A stretch of 64,000 nt of DNA, taken from the NCBI RefSeq assembly GCF_010560025.1, contig NZ_SAIY01000011.1, forward strand, positions 124,001 through 188,000, read 5' to 3'. Within the stretch, counting starts at the first letter, position 1; every line of letters starts with the position of its first letter. A model generated the notes under the pieces. It made no database searches and had not been told where the DNA came from. It was given only the letters and a program-made list of their open reading frames with translations. Both the position numbers and the translations under genes were made by a program. Source of the DNA: Verrucosispora sioxanthis. GTDB lineage: Bacteria; Actinomycetota; Actinomycetes; Mycobacteriales; Micromonosporaceae. Positions 8,733 through 15,792 of this stretch are shown here, piece after piece.

Positions 8733-9512
8733 TTACGCACCCTGGCCCTGGTTCTGCATCAGGCCGCCGTCCATGAAGTACGTCGACCCGGTGACATAGT
8801 CGGCGTCGTCGCTGGCCAGGAAGACGGCGAGCTTGGCGATCTCCTCCGGCTGCGCGGCCCGCTTCCACGGGATCGACTGCACCTGTTCCTCCAGGTACTT
8901 CGGGTCGTCGATCGCCTGCTGGTTGAACGGGGTGAGCACCATGCCGGGGCCGATGTTGTTCACGTTCATGCGCATCGGAGCGACCTCCAGAGCGATGCTC
9001 TTGGCCAGCTCCAGCATGCCGCCCTTGCTGGCGTCGTAGTCGGAGCCGCCCGCCCGGGCCACCTCCTGGTGAATCGAGGTGATGTTGATTATCTTGCCGT
9101 GTCCGCCCTGGTCACGGCGGTGCTGGATGAACCGCCGACAGCAGAAGAACATCCCGTACAGGTTGGTCCGGATCGACCGGTCCCAGGTCTCGGTGTCCAT
9201 GTCGGCCACCGGGATGCCGGAGGCGTCCACGCCCGCGTCGTTCATCAGGATGTCCAGCCGGTCGAACTCCGTGAGGGCCTCGTCGAACATCGCCTCGACC
9301 TGATGCTCGACGCTGATGTCCCCCTGGACCACGACGGCCCGCCCACCGGCCTTCTCAATCTCGGCCTTCGTGTGGTTCGCGCCCGCGTGGTCGTGCAGGT
9401 AGTGCACCACCACGTCGGCTCCCTCCCGACCGAACTCGATCGCGGTGGCCTGCCCGATTCCCGAGTCGGAGCCGGTGATCAGAGCGGTCCTGCCCGCCAG
9501 CCGTCCGGTCAT
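8733..9512 (-). CDS. SDR-family oxidoreductase (glucose 1-dehydrogenase-like)
   Basis: A 259-residue classical short-chain dehydrogenase. Visible motifs: cofactor loop TGSDSGIGQ (~14-22), the NNAG position read as MNDAGVD, catalytic Ser in ITSIHQE, catalytic Tyr/Lys read as YDASKGG (YxxxK), and the C-terminal DGGLMQNQ. The best-known members oxidise glucose or other sugars/alcohols with NAD(P). It starts 32 bases after the GH15 glucoamylase-type gene on the same strand, which may point to a role in handling the released sugar. Confidence 0.9.
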   Translation of the reverse strand: MTGRLAGRTALITGSDSGIGQATAIEFGREGADVVVHYLHDHAGANHTKAEIEKAGGRAVVVQGDISVEHQVEAMFDEALTEFDRLDILMNDAGVDASGIPVADMDTETWDRSIRTNLYGMFFCCRRFIQHRRDQGGHGKIINITSIHQEVARAGGSDYDASKGGMLELAKSIALEVAPMRMNVNNIGPGMVLTPFNQQAIDDPKYLEEQVQSIPWKRAAQPEEIAKLAVFLASDDADYVTGSTYFMDGGLMQNQGQGA

Positions 9513-9544
9513 CAGGGCCTCCCTCGTCGACGCCGGGCGGCGGA

Positions 9545-11359
9545 TTACCCGCCTGCCCCGGTCCTAACCGAACGGGATCGGACGCCGGCCTCCACCTGGT
9601 CGATGACCCAGGCGGCGTTGATGAGGCCGATGTGGGACAGCGCCTGGGGGAAGTTTCCGATCTGGCTGCCGTCGCTGCGGTCGATCTCCTCCGAGAGCAG
9701 GCCGAGATCGTTCGCTCGGGCGGTCACGCTGTCGAAGATCTGCCGGGCCGCGTCGATCCGCCCGGCCAAGGCCAGTGCCTCGACCAACCAGTACGAGCAG
9801 GTGATGAAGGCGCCCTCATCGCCCGCGCCCGTCCAGCGCTGCACCAGACCGTCCCGGGTCAGGTCCCGTTCGATGGCTCGCACCGTGGCGAGGACCCGCT
9901 CGTCGTCGCCGGGCAGGAACCCGAGGATCGGCATGCCGAGCACGCTGGCATCGAGGTGGTCCGAGCCGAACGCGCCGGTGAACGCCCCGCTCGACGGATT
10001 CCACCCCTCGTTCAGGATCGCCGCGCGTACCTCGTCTCTGGCCTTCGACCACCGTGGCACCGCCGCCTCGGCGTCGATTTCCCGCGCCAGCTTGACGGCC
10101 CGATCCAGGGCCACCCAGCACGCCAGCTTCGAGGTCAGGTAGTGCCGCTCGCCCTCGCGTCCTTCCCAGATGCCGGCGTCCGGCTGCCGCCACGTGTCGG
10201 CGGCCCGGTCGGCCAGCGATCGAAGCAGCTCCGCCGCCGCGGGCGACAGGTCCGCCATCTGGTCCCGCAGCGCCCACGCGCACTCCAGCACCTCGCCGAG
10301 GACGTCGAGCTGCTTCTGCTGCCAGGCGTCGTTTCCGATCCGGACCGGTCGGCTGCCGCGGTGGCCCTCCAGGTGCTCCAGAGCGTGCTCGGTCAGGTCA
10401 CGCTCACCGGCAGCGCCGAACATGATCGGCACGTGGTCCGCCCCCCGCACCGATCCCATCGACGCGGCGATCCAGTCGAAGAACCTGCGTGCCTCGTCCG
10501 GACAGGCGGCAACCCAGAGCGCCTTCAGGGTGAAGCTGCCGTCGCGGAGCCAGGCGAACCGGTAGTCCCAGTTCGCCGCGCCACCGACCTCTTCCGGCAG
10601 CGAGGTGGTGGCCGCGGCGATCACCGCACCGGTCGGTTGGTAGGTCAACGCCTGCAACACCAGGGCGCTGCGCCGGACCTGCTCCCGGTAGGGCCCCTGA
10701 TAGCCCTGGTGGATGCGATCCCACGACTGCCAGGCGGCGATGGTTTCGCGCAGTACGGCACGCCCGTCCAGCGGCACGATCTGCTGGTCCGCGGCTCGGC
10801 GATGATGCAGCGCGAGCACCGCGCTGTCACCCTCGGCGAGCGTGAACCGTCCGGTCACCACCGGACCGTCGACTGTCAGACCACGGTCGCTGGTCAGCAC
10901 CAGCCGGTCGGTGCCGCCGGATATCTCGATCCCCAGCGGCGTCTCGGCGATCGAGGGACTTGTCCGTCCGTACTCCGGCCGGGCCACGACCTCGATCGCC
11001 ACCTCCACCGTGCCGGCGACCGCGTCGACCTGCCGCAGCAGGATGTGCGGGGACGCGAAACCGATCCCGTGCCCGCGTTCACCGAAGCCTAGGGCGAGGG
11101 CATCCGTCAGACGCAGTACGCCGCCCGGGGTGTGGAACTCCGTACGGAGCACCATTGTCCCGTCGAGGTAGCGCCGGGTGGTCGTGTACGGCCCCCGTGG
11201 CCGGATCGACCAGTAGCCCCCGGTGGTGCCCAGCAGCCGCGCGAAGACGCTCGGCGCGTCGAATCTGGGTGGACACCACCAGTCCACGGACCCGTCCGAG
11301 GAGACCAGTGCGGCCCCCTGACAGTCGCCGAGGAGCGCGTAGTCGCTGATCGCAGCCAC
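9545..11359 (-). CDS. glycoside hydrolase family 15 protein
   Basis: A 604-residue protein without a signal peptide, so it is likely cytoplasmic. It opens with ISDYALLGDCQGAALVSSDG typical of bacterial GH15. The (alpha/alpha)6 barrel shows NWDYRFAWLRDGSFT (substrate-binding Arg/Asp), GIWEGREGERHYLTSKLACW (general-acid Glu region) and SEEIDRSDGSQIGNFPQALS (general-base Glu region). Actinobacterial members act as glucoamylases or trehalases; which one cannot be decided here. It heads a minus-strand set with the SDR and perhaps PaaX. Confidence 0.92.
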   Translation of the reverse strand: MAAISDYALLGDCQGAALVSSDGSVDWWCPPRFDAPSVFARLLGTTGGYWSIRPRGPYTTTRRYLDGTMVLRTEFHTPGGVLRLTDALALGFGERGHGIGFASPHILLRQVDAVAGTVEVAIEVVARPEYGRTSPSIAETPLGIEISGGTDRLVLTSDRGLTVDGPVVTGRFTLAEGDSAVLALHHRRAADQQIVPLDGRAVLRETIAAWQSWDRIHQGYQGPYREQVRRSALVLQALTYQPTGAVIAAATTSLPEEVGGAANWDYRFAWLRDGSFTLKALWVAACPDEARRFFDWIAASMGSVRGADHVPIMFGAAGERDLTEHALEHLEGHRGSRPVRIGNDAWQQKQLDVLGEVLECAWALRDQMADLSPAAAELLRSLADRAADTWRQPDAGIWEGREGERHYLTSKLACWVALDRAVKLAREIDAEAAVPRWSKARDEVRAAILNEGWNPSSGAFTGAFGSDHLDASVLGMPILGFLPGDDERVLATVRAIERDLTRDGLVQRWTGAGDEGAFITCSYWLVEALALAGRIDAARQIFDSVTARANDLGLLSEEIDRSDGSQIGNFPQALSHIGLINAAWVIDQVEAGVRSRSVRTGAGG

Positions 11360-11421
11360 GCCCCGGCGTACCCGTGCCGGCGCGTCCTACTCCCCGGCGC
11401 GGTCCGGCCCCCGGCCCCCGG

Positions 11422-11973
11422 TCAGCGGCGGCCGAGCGCCGACTCCAGGCGCTGGATGAGTGTCTTGCGGCCCTTGCCTGCGCGTTCCTCCCGCAGCGCC
11501 GCCCGGAGCTGGCCGGTGTCGAGGTCACGGACGTGACGGGCCGCTTCGGCTACCGGCAAATCGGTGAGCGACCCGGACGACACCGCGTTTCGACGTGCGC
11601 GTTTGGCCGGACCGGTGTTGGCGACGTACTGCTTCCCGGACTTCGATGCCTTCCGCTTCTTGGCGTCGGTCGCCTGCCGCTGTTCGGCGGAGAGTTGCTT
11701 CCACGCCTGATCGGGCAGGTAACGATCGGTTTCGCCGTCGTGTCGCGCCCGGGTGCCGCCCTGCCTGGTCCGCCACTTCTGGTCGCCCCACTGCTGCAAG
11801 GACTTCTGCCGCTCGTCCTTGGGGCCCTGATAGCCGCCACCGCGTTTCTGGTACTCCTTGGTGAGCAGCTGCGACTTGCGCGCCGACCACTGTCCCGGAC
11901 GGCCACCCCGGTCGGACGCCTTGATCTCTTCCTTGAGCTGTTCGCGCAGCTCAGGCTTCGTGTACCTCGCCAT
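11422..11973 (-). CDS. basic DUF5872-like protein
   Basis: A 183-residue, strongly basic and hydrophilic protein starting MARYTKPELREQLKEEIKAS. The central part has several Trp/Arg/Gly-rich segments (QWSARKSQLLTKEYQKRGG, QQWGDQKWRTRQGG), typical of DUF5872 proteins of unknown function. The C-terminal 30 residues (TLIQRLESALGRR) resemble a SAP/Rho-N-like helical nucleic-acid-binding tail. The composition suggests nucleic-acid association, but this is inference. No operon partner is obvious. Confidence 0.75.
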   Translation of the reverse strand: MARYTKPELREQLKEEIKASDRGGRPGQWSARKSQLLTKEYQKRGGGYQGPKDERQKSLQQWGDQKWRTRQGGTRARHDGETDRYLPDQAWKQLSAEQRQATDAKKRKASKSGKQYVANTGPAKRARRNAVSSGSLTDLPVAEAARHVRDLDTGQLRAALREERAGKGRKTLIQRLESALGRR

Positions 11974-12054
11974 GGGCACTGGGTACCCACGGCCGCGCCC
12001 GGTACGCACCTGCACCGGGATCGCCGGCACCGGTCAGCCGGCCGCCACTGCGGC

Positions 12055-12765
12055 TCACGACCCGCGGACCGCCTCGATTATCGTCTCGGCGATCTCGCTC
12101 GGCTGGGCCACCGCCATCGCGTGCGAGCCGCCGACGATCTCCCGCTGGCCACGTGGTTCGGCCCGCTCGGCCATGAACCGGTGCGCGGCGACCGGGATGT
12201 TCCGGTCCGCGTCCCCGAAGATGAACCAGCTGGGCAGCGATCGCCAGGCGGGGGCTCCGGAGAGACCGTCGCCCAGGGCTCGTTCGGTGATCGGCCGCTG
12301 GGTCCGGGCCATGAGCGCGGCAAGGTCGGACGGCACGTCGGCGGCGAACTGCGCGTGGTAGGCGTCCTGGCCGATCGCCACCTCGTTACCGCCGGTGGAC
12401 AGCGGATACTGCACCAGCGTGTCGGCGAGCGTGCTGCCGGGGAACTTTCCGGACAGTGACAGCGCCGATTCACCGGTTTCCGGGGCGAGAGCGTTGACGT
12501 ACACGAGCGCCCGCACCGACGGATCGCCGGCCGCAGCCTGCGTGATGACCATTCCCCCGTACGAGTGACCGGCGAGGACGACCGGACCGCCGATCCCGCG
12601 TATCACGTCTCGTAGGTACGCCGCGTCACCCGCAAGGTCCCGCAACGGGTTGGCGGCGGCCACCACATCGTACGCGGGGGCCAGCCGTTCGATCACACCG
12701 TTCCAGCTCGCCGACTCGGCGAACGCACCGTGCACGAGAACGATGGTGGGCTGCGTATCGGGCAT
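12055..12765 (-). CDS. alpha/beta hydrolase
   Basis: A 236-residue cytoplasmic hydrolase. ATG 12765 is preferred over the GTG at 12783 because GAGGGAG lies 10 bases upstream of it. The fold starts TIVLVHGAFAESASW with the nucleophile elbow AGHSYGGM, an acid-bearing strand FIFGDADRNIP and catalytic His in GGSHAMAVA. It belongs to the group often annotated as 'alpha/beta hydrolase' next to TetR regulators. It is divergent from the TetR gene at 12976, whose operator lies in the shared intergenic region, so it may be controlled by it. Confidence 0.9.
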   Translation of the reverse strand: MPDTQPTIVLVHGAFAESASWNGVIERLAPAYDVVAAANPLRDLAGDAAYLRDVIRGIGGPVVLAGHSYGGMVITQAAAGDPSVRALVYVNALAPETGESALSLSGKFPGSTLADTLVQYPLSTGGNEVAIGQDAYHAQFAADVPSDLAALMARTQRPITERALGDGLSGAPAWRSLPSWFIFGDADRNIPVAAHRFMAERAEPRGQREIVGGSHAMAVAQPSEIAETIIEAVRGS

Positions 12766-12918
12766 GACGCTGCGCTCCCTCACTGCGTGCAGTTGTCACC
12801 GCCGGCCTCGGCGGTGCGCCTGAATACCCGCCAGGCAAAGGTGAAACCGGCGGGCAGCCCATGGCCGCCATCCGGCGGGCACCGTGATCACGCCAACCTG
12901 ACGCGACGGATGACTTGC

Positions 12919-12960
12919 TTGACCACGGTTGCCTCCAGCCAGTAAGTTAGCTAACTAACT
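12919..12960 (+). promoter_or_regulatory. promoter and palindromic TetR-type operator
   Basis: TTGACC at 12919-12924 is followed after 17 bases by GTAAGT at 12942-12947, a plausible promoter for the TetR gene. The -10 lies inside a 20-bp near-perfect palindrome, 12941-12960 (core AGTTAGCTAACT, 12945-12956, perfect). A bound repressor would block this promoter and could also affect the divergent hydrolase gene, so autorepression is likely. Confidence 0.7.
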
Positions 12961-12975
12961 GAGTACCGAGGGGGC

Positions 12976-13539
12976 GTGTTGAACCGTCATCCCGACAAAC
13001 GCAGCCGACTGGTCGACGCCGCCGTTCGGCTGGTGCATGAGCAGGGATTCGCCCGTACCACGCTCGCGGACATCGCCGGCGCGGCCGGGGTGCCGCTGGG
13101 CAACGTCTACTACTACTTCAAGACCAAGGAGGCCATCGGCGAAGCGCTCGTCGCTCACCACGCCGGGCATTACGCCACCCTCCGTGGACAGTGGAATCAG
13201 AGCGGCGACGCCCGTTCGCGACTGGCGGCGTTCGTGCAGATGACGGCTGACAACCGCGCGGTGCTGGCCCGCAGTGGGTGCCCGGTCGGCACCCTGTGTG
13301 CCGAGCTGCACAAGGCCGGCGGTCCACTGGCCGAGCAGACAGGCGCCATCTTCACCGAGTTGCTCGGCTGGCTGGAGGAGCAGTTCCGCGCGCTCGGACG
13401 CGACACCGACGCCGCCGACCTGGCCCTGCACCTGCTGTCCGCACTCCAGGGCGTGTCGCTGATCGCTCACAGCCTCGACGACCCCGAGTACGTCGACCGG
13501 GAGACCGCCCGGCTTACCGGCTGGATCCAAACCCTGTAG
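12976..13539 (+). CDS. TetR/AcrR-family regulator
   Basis: A 187-residue regulator starting at GTG 12976, with a G-rich ribosome site (GAGGGGG) just upstream. The N-terminal helix-turn-helix is clear: GFARTTLADIAGAAGVPLGN and VYYYFKTKEAIGEAL (~25-60). The ligand domain includes ARSGCPVGTLCAEL, the pattern of the TetR_C_16/LmrA-YxaF-like group with two Cys that could be redox-sensitive; this is inference. Its operator is at 12941-12960. Downstream on the same strand are an SDR and a redoxin-like gene, likely targets. Confidence 0.92.
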   Translation: MLNRHPDKRSRLVDAAVRLVHEQGFARTTLADIAGAAGVPLGNVYYYFKTKEAIGEALVAHHAGHYATLRGQWNQSGDARSRLAAFVQMTADNRAVLARSGCPVGTLCAELHKAGGPLAEQTGAIFTELLGWLEEQFRALGRDTDAADLALHLLSALQGVSLIAHSLDDPEYVDRETARLTGWIQTL

Positions 13540-13567
13540 TCCCGCCCAGCAACAGCAAGGAGCAACC

Positions 13568-13630
13568 GTGATCGTCCTACTGCCCGCTCCGTCCTCTGCC
13601 GCCGGTACCCCGACCGAGGCGACGGCATGA
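13568..13630 (+). CDS. possible 20-residue upstream ORF
   Basis: A GTG start preceded by AAGGAG at ideal distance encodes MIVLLPAPSSAAGTPTEATA and ends in a TGA overlapping the ATG of the following SDR gene. The first residues resemble the N-terminus of YaaA proteins (M-I/L-VLLPPSE), so it could be a truncated relic or a small translated leader that couples ribosomes onto the SDR gene. The strong ribosome site is the main evidence. Confidence 0.3.
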   Translation: MIVLLPAPSSAAGTPTEATA

Positions 13631-14661
13631 GCCGACAATCGCGCACCACGCGAGTTCTGGTCACCGGTGCCACCGGATTCCTCGGCCGCAACATCCTCGC
13701 CGCGCTGGCCGCCCGGCAAGACGTCACCCCCATCGCCGCCTGCCGCACGCCCGACCGACTTCCGTCAGCCTTCGCCGGCGAAACCCGGGTCGGCGACCTG
13801 CGCGACCCCGAGTACCGCAGGACCGTCGTCGATGCCGTGGACGTCGTCTGCCACGCCGGCACCTGGGGTGCCTTCTGGGGCCACGCCGAACTGGAGCGCC
13901 GTCAGTTCTTCGAGCCCAATCGGGACCTCATCGACCAGGCGATCGACCGGGGTGTCCGCCGCTTCGTCCAGACCAGCACCATCGCGATCGCCGCGCGCCC
14001 CGCCGGCGGCGGCCCGATAGACGACTTCGCCCCGACCCGCCGCACCGGCTTCTGGCCCCACCTCGACCGACTCATCGACATCGACGACCACATGCGCCGT
14101 CGCAGCGATCGCGGCACCCAGATGGTCACCATGCGCCTCGGGCACTTCGTCGGTGCCGGCAACGCCCTCGGGATGGTGCCGGCACTCGTACCTCGGCTAC
14201 GCACCCGCCTCGTGCCCTGGCTGGCCAGCGGACGCGCTCGACTCGCACTCGTAGGCGGTCGCGACCTGGGTGAGGCGTTCGCGCTGGCCGCGACCGCCGA
14301 GCGGCTCGACGACTACGAGTCGTTCAACATCTGCGGCCCGACCTCGCCCTCCGCACGCGAAGTCATCGAGTTCATCGCCGACGAGACCGGCTCCCCGCGG
14401 CCCTGGTTCAGCGTCCCGTACAGCGCCGGCTACGCCTTCGCCTGGCTGATGGAGAAGTTGCACCCTGTCCTGCCCGGTGCCGAACCCTTCCTGACCCGCT
14501 CTCTGGTGCACGTCTCCGAAGACTGGGACTGCCCCTCCGACCACGCCGCCCGCACCCTCGGCTACACCCCGCGCGAGGACTGGCGGGACGCCGTCCGCGC
14601 ATCTCTCACCGAAGCCGGGGCCGCCGGCTACCCCTGGCCCCGCCTAGCCCAACCCGCGTAA
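13627..14661 (+). CDS. NAD(P)-dependent extended SDR (epimerase/dehydratase or 3beta-HSD-like)
   Basis: A 344-residue extended short-chain dehydrogenase. The Rossmann motif is TGATGFLGRNIL (~14-25), followed by GDLRDPEYR and the typical DVVCHAGTWGAFWG. The usual YxxxK catalytic pair is not obvious where expected (the region reads DIDDHMRRRS), so activity may be altered or the protein may act as a reductase with different chemistry. It sits between a TetR regulator and a redoxin-like protein, suggesting a role in detoxification or lipid/steroid-like metabolism. Assignment of a specific substrate is not possible. Confidence 0.8.
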   Translation: MSRQSRTTRVLVTGATGFLGRNILAALAARQDVTPIAACRTPDRLPSAFAGETRVGDLRDPEYRRTVVDAVDVVCHAGTWGAFWGHAELERRQFFEPNRDLIDQAIDRGVRRFVQTSTIAIAARPAGGGPIDDFAPTRRTGFWPHLDRLIDIDDHMRRRSDRGTQMVTMRLGHFVGAGNALGMVPALVPRLRTRLVPWLASGRARLALVGGRDLGEAFALAATAERLDDYESFNICGPTSPSAREVIEFIADETGSPRPWFSVPYSAGYAFAWLMEKLHPVLPGAEPFLTRSLVHVSEDWDCPSDHAARTLGYTPREDWRDAVRASLTEAGAAGYPWPRLAQPA

Positions 14662-14687
14662 GCGACGAAGGAGACGACACCGTCGTC

Positions 14688-15233
14688 ATGGCAAAACTCC
14701 ACAACGGACAGGTCCTCGCCCGATTCGATCTCTCCACCATAACCGGGCAACCGGTCCAGATTCCCGATCCGGACCGCCTGGTTCACCTGCAGTTCCGCCG
14801 CTTCGCCGGCTGCCCCATCTGCAACCTGCACCTGCGTTCCATCACCCGACGGCATGACGAGATCGTCGCCGCCGGCGTCCGCGAGGTCGCCGTCTTCCAC
14901 TCCACCGCCGCCGCCATGCAGCCGTACCAGGGCGACCTCCCGTTCGCCGCCGTCGCCGATCCGGACCGTCGCCTCTACGTCCGCTTCGGCGTCGACGCCT
15001 CTCCCTGGGCCGTGCTGCACCCACGGGCCTGGATCGCAGCCCTGCGCGGGGTAGCCGCCGGTAAAGCCGCACCCCCGGCGCAAGGGGAAAGTGCCCTCGG
15101 CCTGCCCGCCGACTTCCTCATCGGCACCGACGGCCGCGTCCTCGCCCACAGGTACGGTCGTCATGCCGATGATCAATGGAGCGTCGACGACCTTCTCCAC
15201 CTCGCCCTCCGCCGGTCACACCGGACGTCGTAG
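14688..15233 (+). CDS. peroxiredoxin-like/AhpC-TSA family protein
   Basis: A 181-residue thioredoxin-fold protein. The active-site region reads RRFAGCPICNLHLRSI, giving a CPIC (CxxC) pair at ~42-45, and VAVFHSTAAAMQPYQGDLPF and LPADFLIGTDGRVLAHRYG match the peroxiredoxin-like family (AhpC-TSA_2). It likely reduces peroxides or acts as a thiol oxidoreductase in the cytoplasm. It begins 26 bases after the SDR stop and the pair ends in a strong terminator, so TetR-SDR-redoxin forms one module. Confidence 0.85.
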   Translation: MAKLHNGQVLARFDLSTITGQPVQIPDPDRLVHLQFRRFAGCPICNLHLRSITRRHDEIVAAGVREVAVFHSTAAAMQPYQGDLPFAAVADPDRRLYVRFGVDASPWAVLHPRAWIAALRGVAAGKAAPPAQGESALGLPADFLIGTDGRVLAHRYGRHADDQWSVDDLLHLALRRSHRTS

Positions 15234-15259
15234 CACCCGACCGCAAGGCACCTGAGCCA

Positions 15260-15310
15260 GCGGCGGTGCCGTCAGCCCATTCGAAGCGTCAGGGCTGACG
15301 GCACCGCCGC
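15260..15310 (+). terminator. strong stem-loop terminator
   Basis: A perfect 19-bp stem (15260-15278 with 15292-15310) and 13-nt loop, 27 bases after the redoxin-like gene, followed by CTTCGTTCC. It closes the TetR/SDR/redoxin module. Confidence 0.85.
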
Positions 15311-15405
15311 CTTCGTTCCGTCGCCTCGTCGCCAGCAAGCTGGGCCTGAGCCGGACCAACATGGGCACCGACGGGCGTACCGGGAGCTCCCACACCGAGC
15401 ATCGG

Positions 15406-15503
15406 CCGAAAAACTATCGGTCACCGCCCGAAACTACCGGTTGAAAACCATGGATTTATCTGCCAGCCTGAGAGCCATCGATCGATGTGATCGTTAACAT
15501 CAC
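15406..15503 (+). promoter_or_regulatory. candidate operator region of the arabinoxylanase gene
   Basis: The 559-base gap 15234-15792 holds the terminator above and, further on, two near-repeats CCGAAAAACTATCGG (15406-15420) and CCGAAACTACCGG (15428-15440), close to the GAAANTTTC-type elements known upstream of actinomycete xylanase genes. A further palindromic site, GTGATCGTTAACATCAC (15487-15503), has matching GTGAT/ATCAC ends typical of LacI-family operators. The gene start is 290 bases downstream, leaving a long leader with no other feature that I can see. Confidence 0.45.
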
Positions 15504-15792
15504 TTCCAGTCGCTGGAGGCGCCACACCCGAGCACCAAGCACCCCACCACCATCCCAGGTCACCACCTCCACCACCACCTCACGCCGCAACCAACTCCCG
15601 GCGGGCGACCTGGCCACTCATCGCAACCCTTCACCTGCTGGTCAGTGGCCGGAGCCGACTCCCGACCGGGGGTGCGCCAGATGCGAGTCCGCACCGACCG
15701 GCGGCTCGACATCGTGGGACTCCGCCGATCCCGAGCGGAATCGTCCACCGAACAGCGACCGCGTTTGTCCTACCCCATCATGGAGGATCAGC

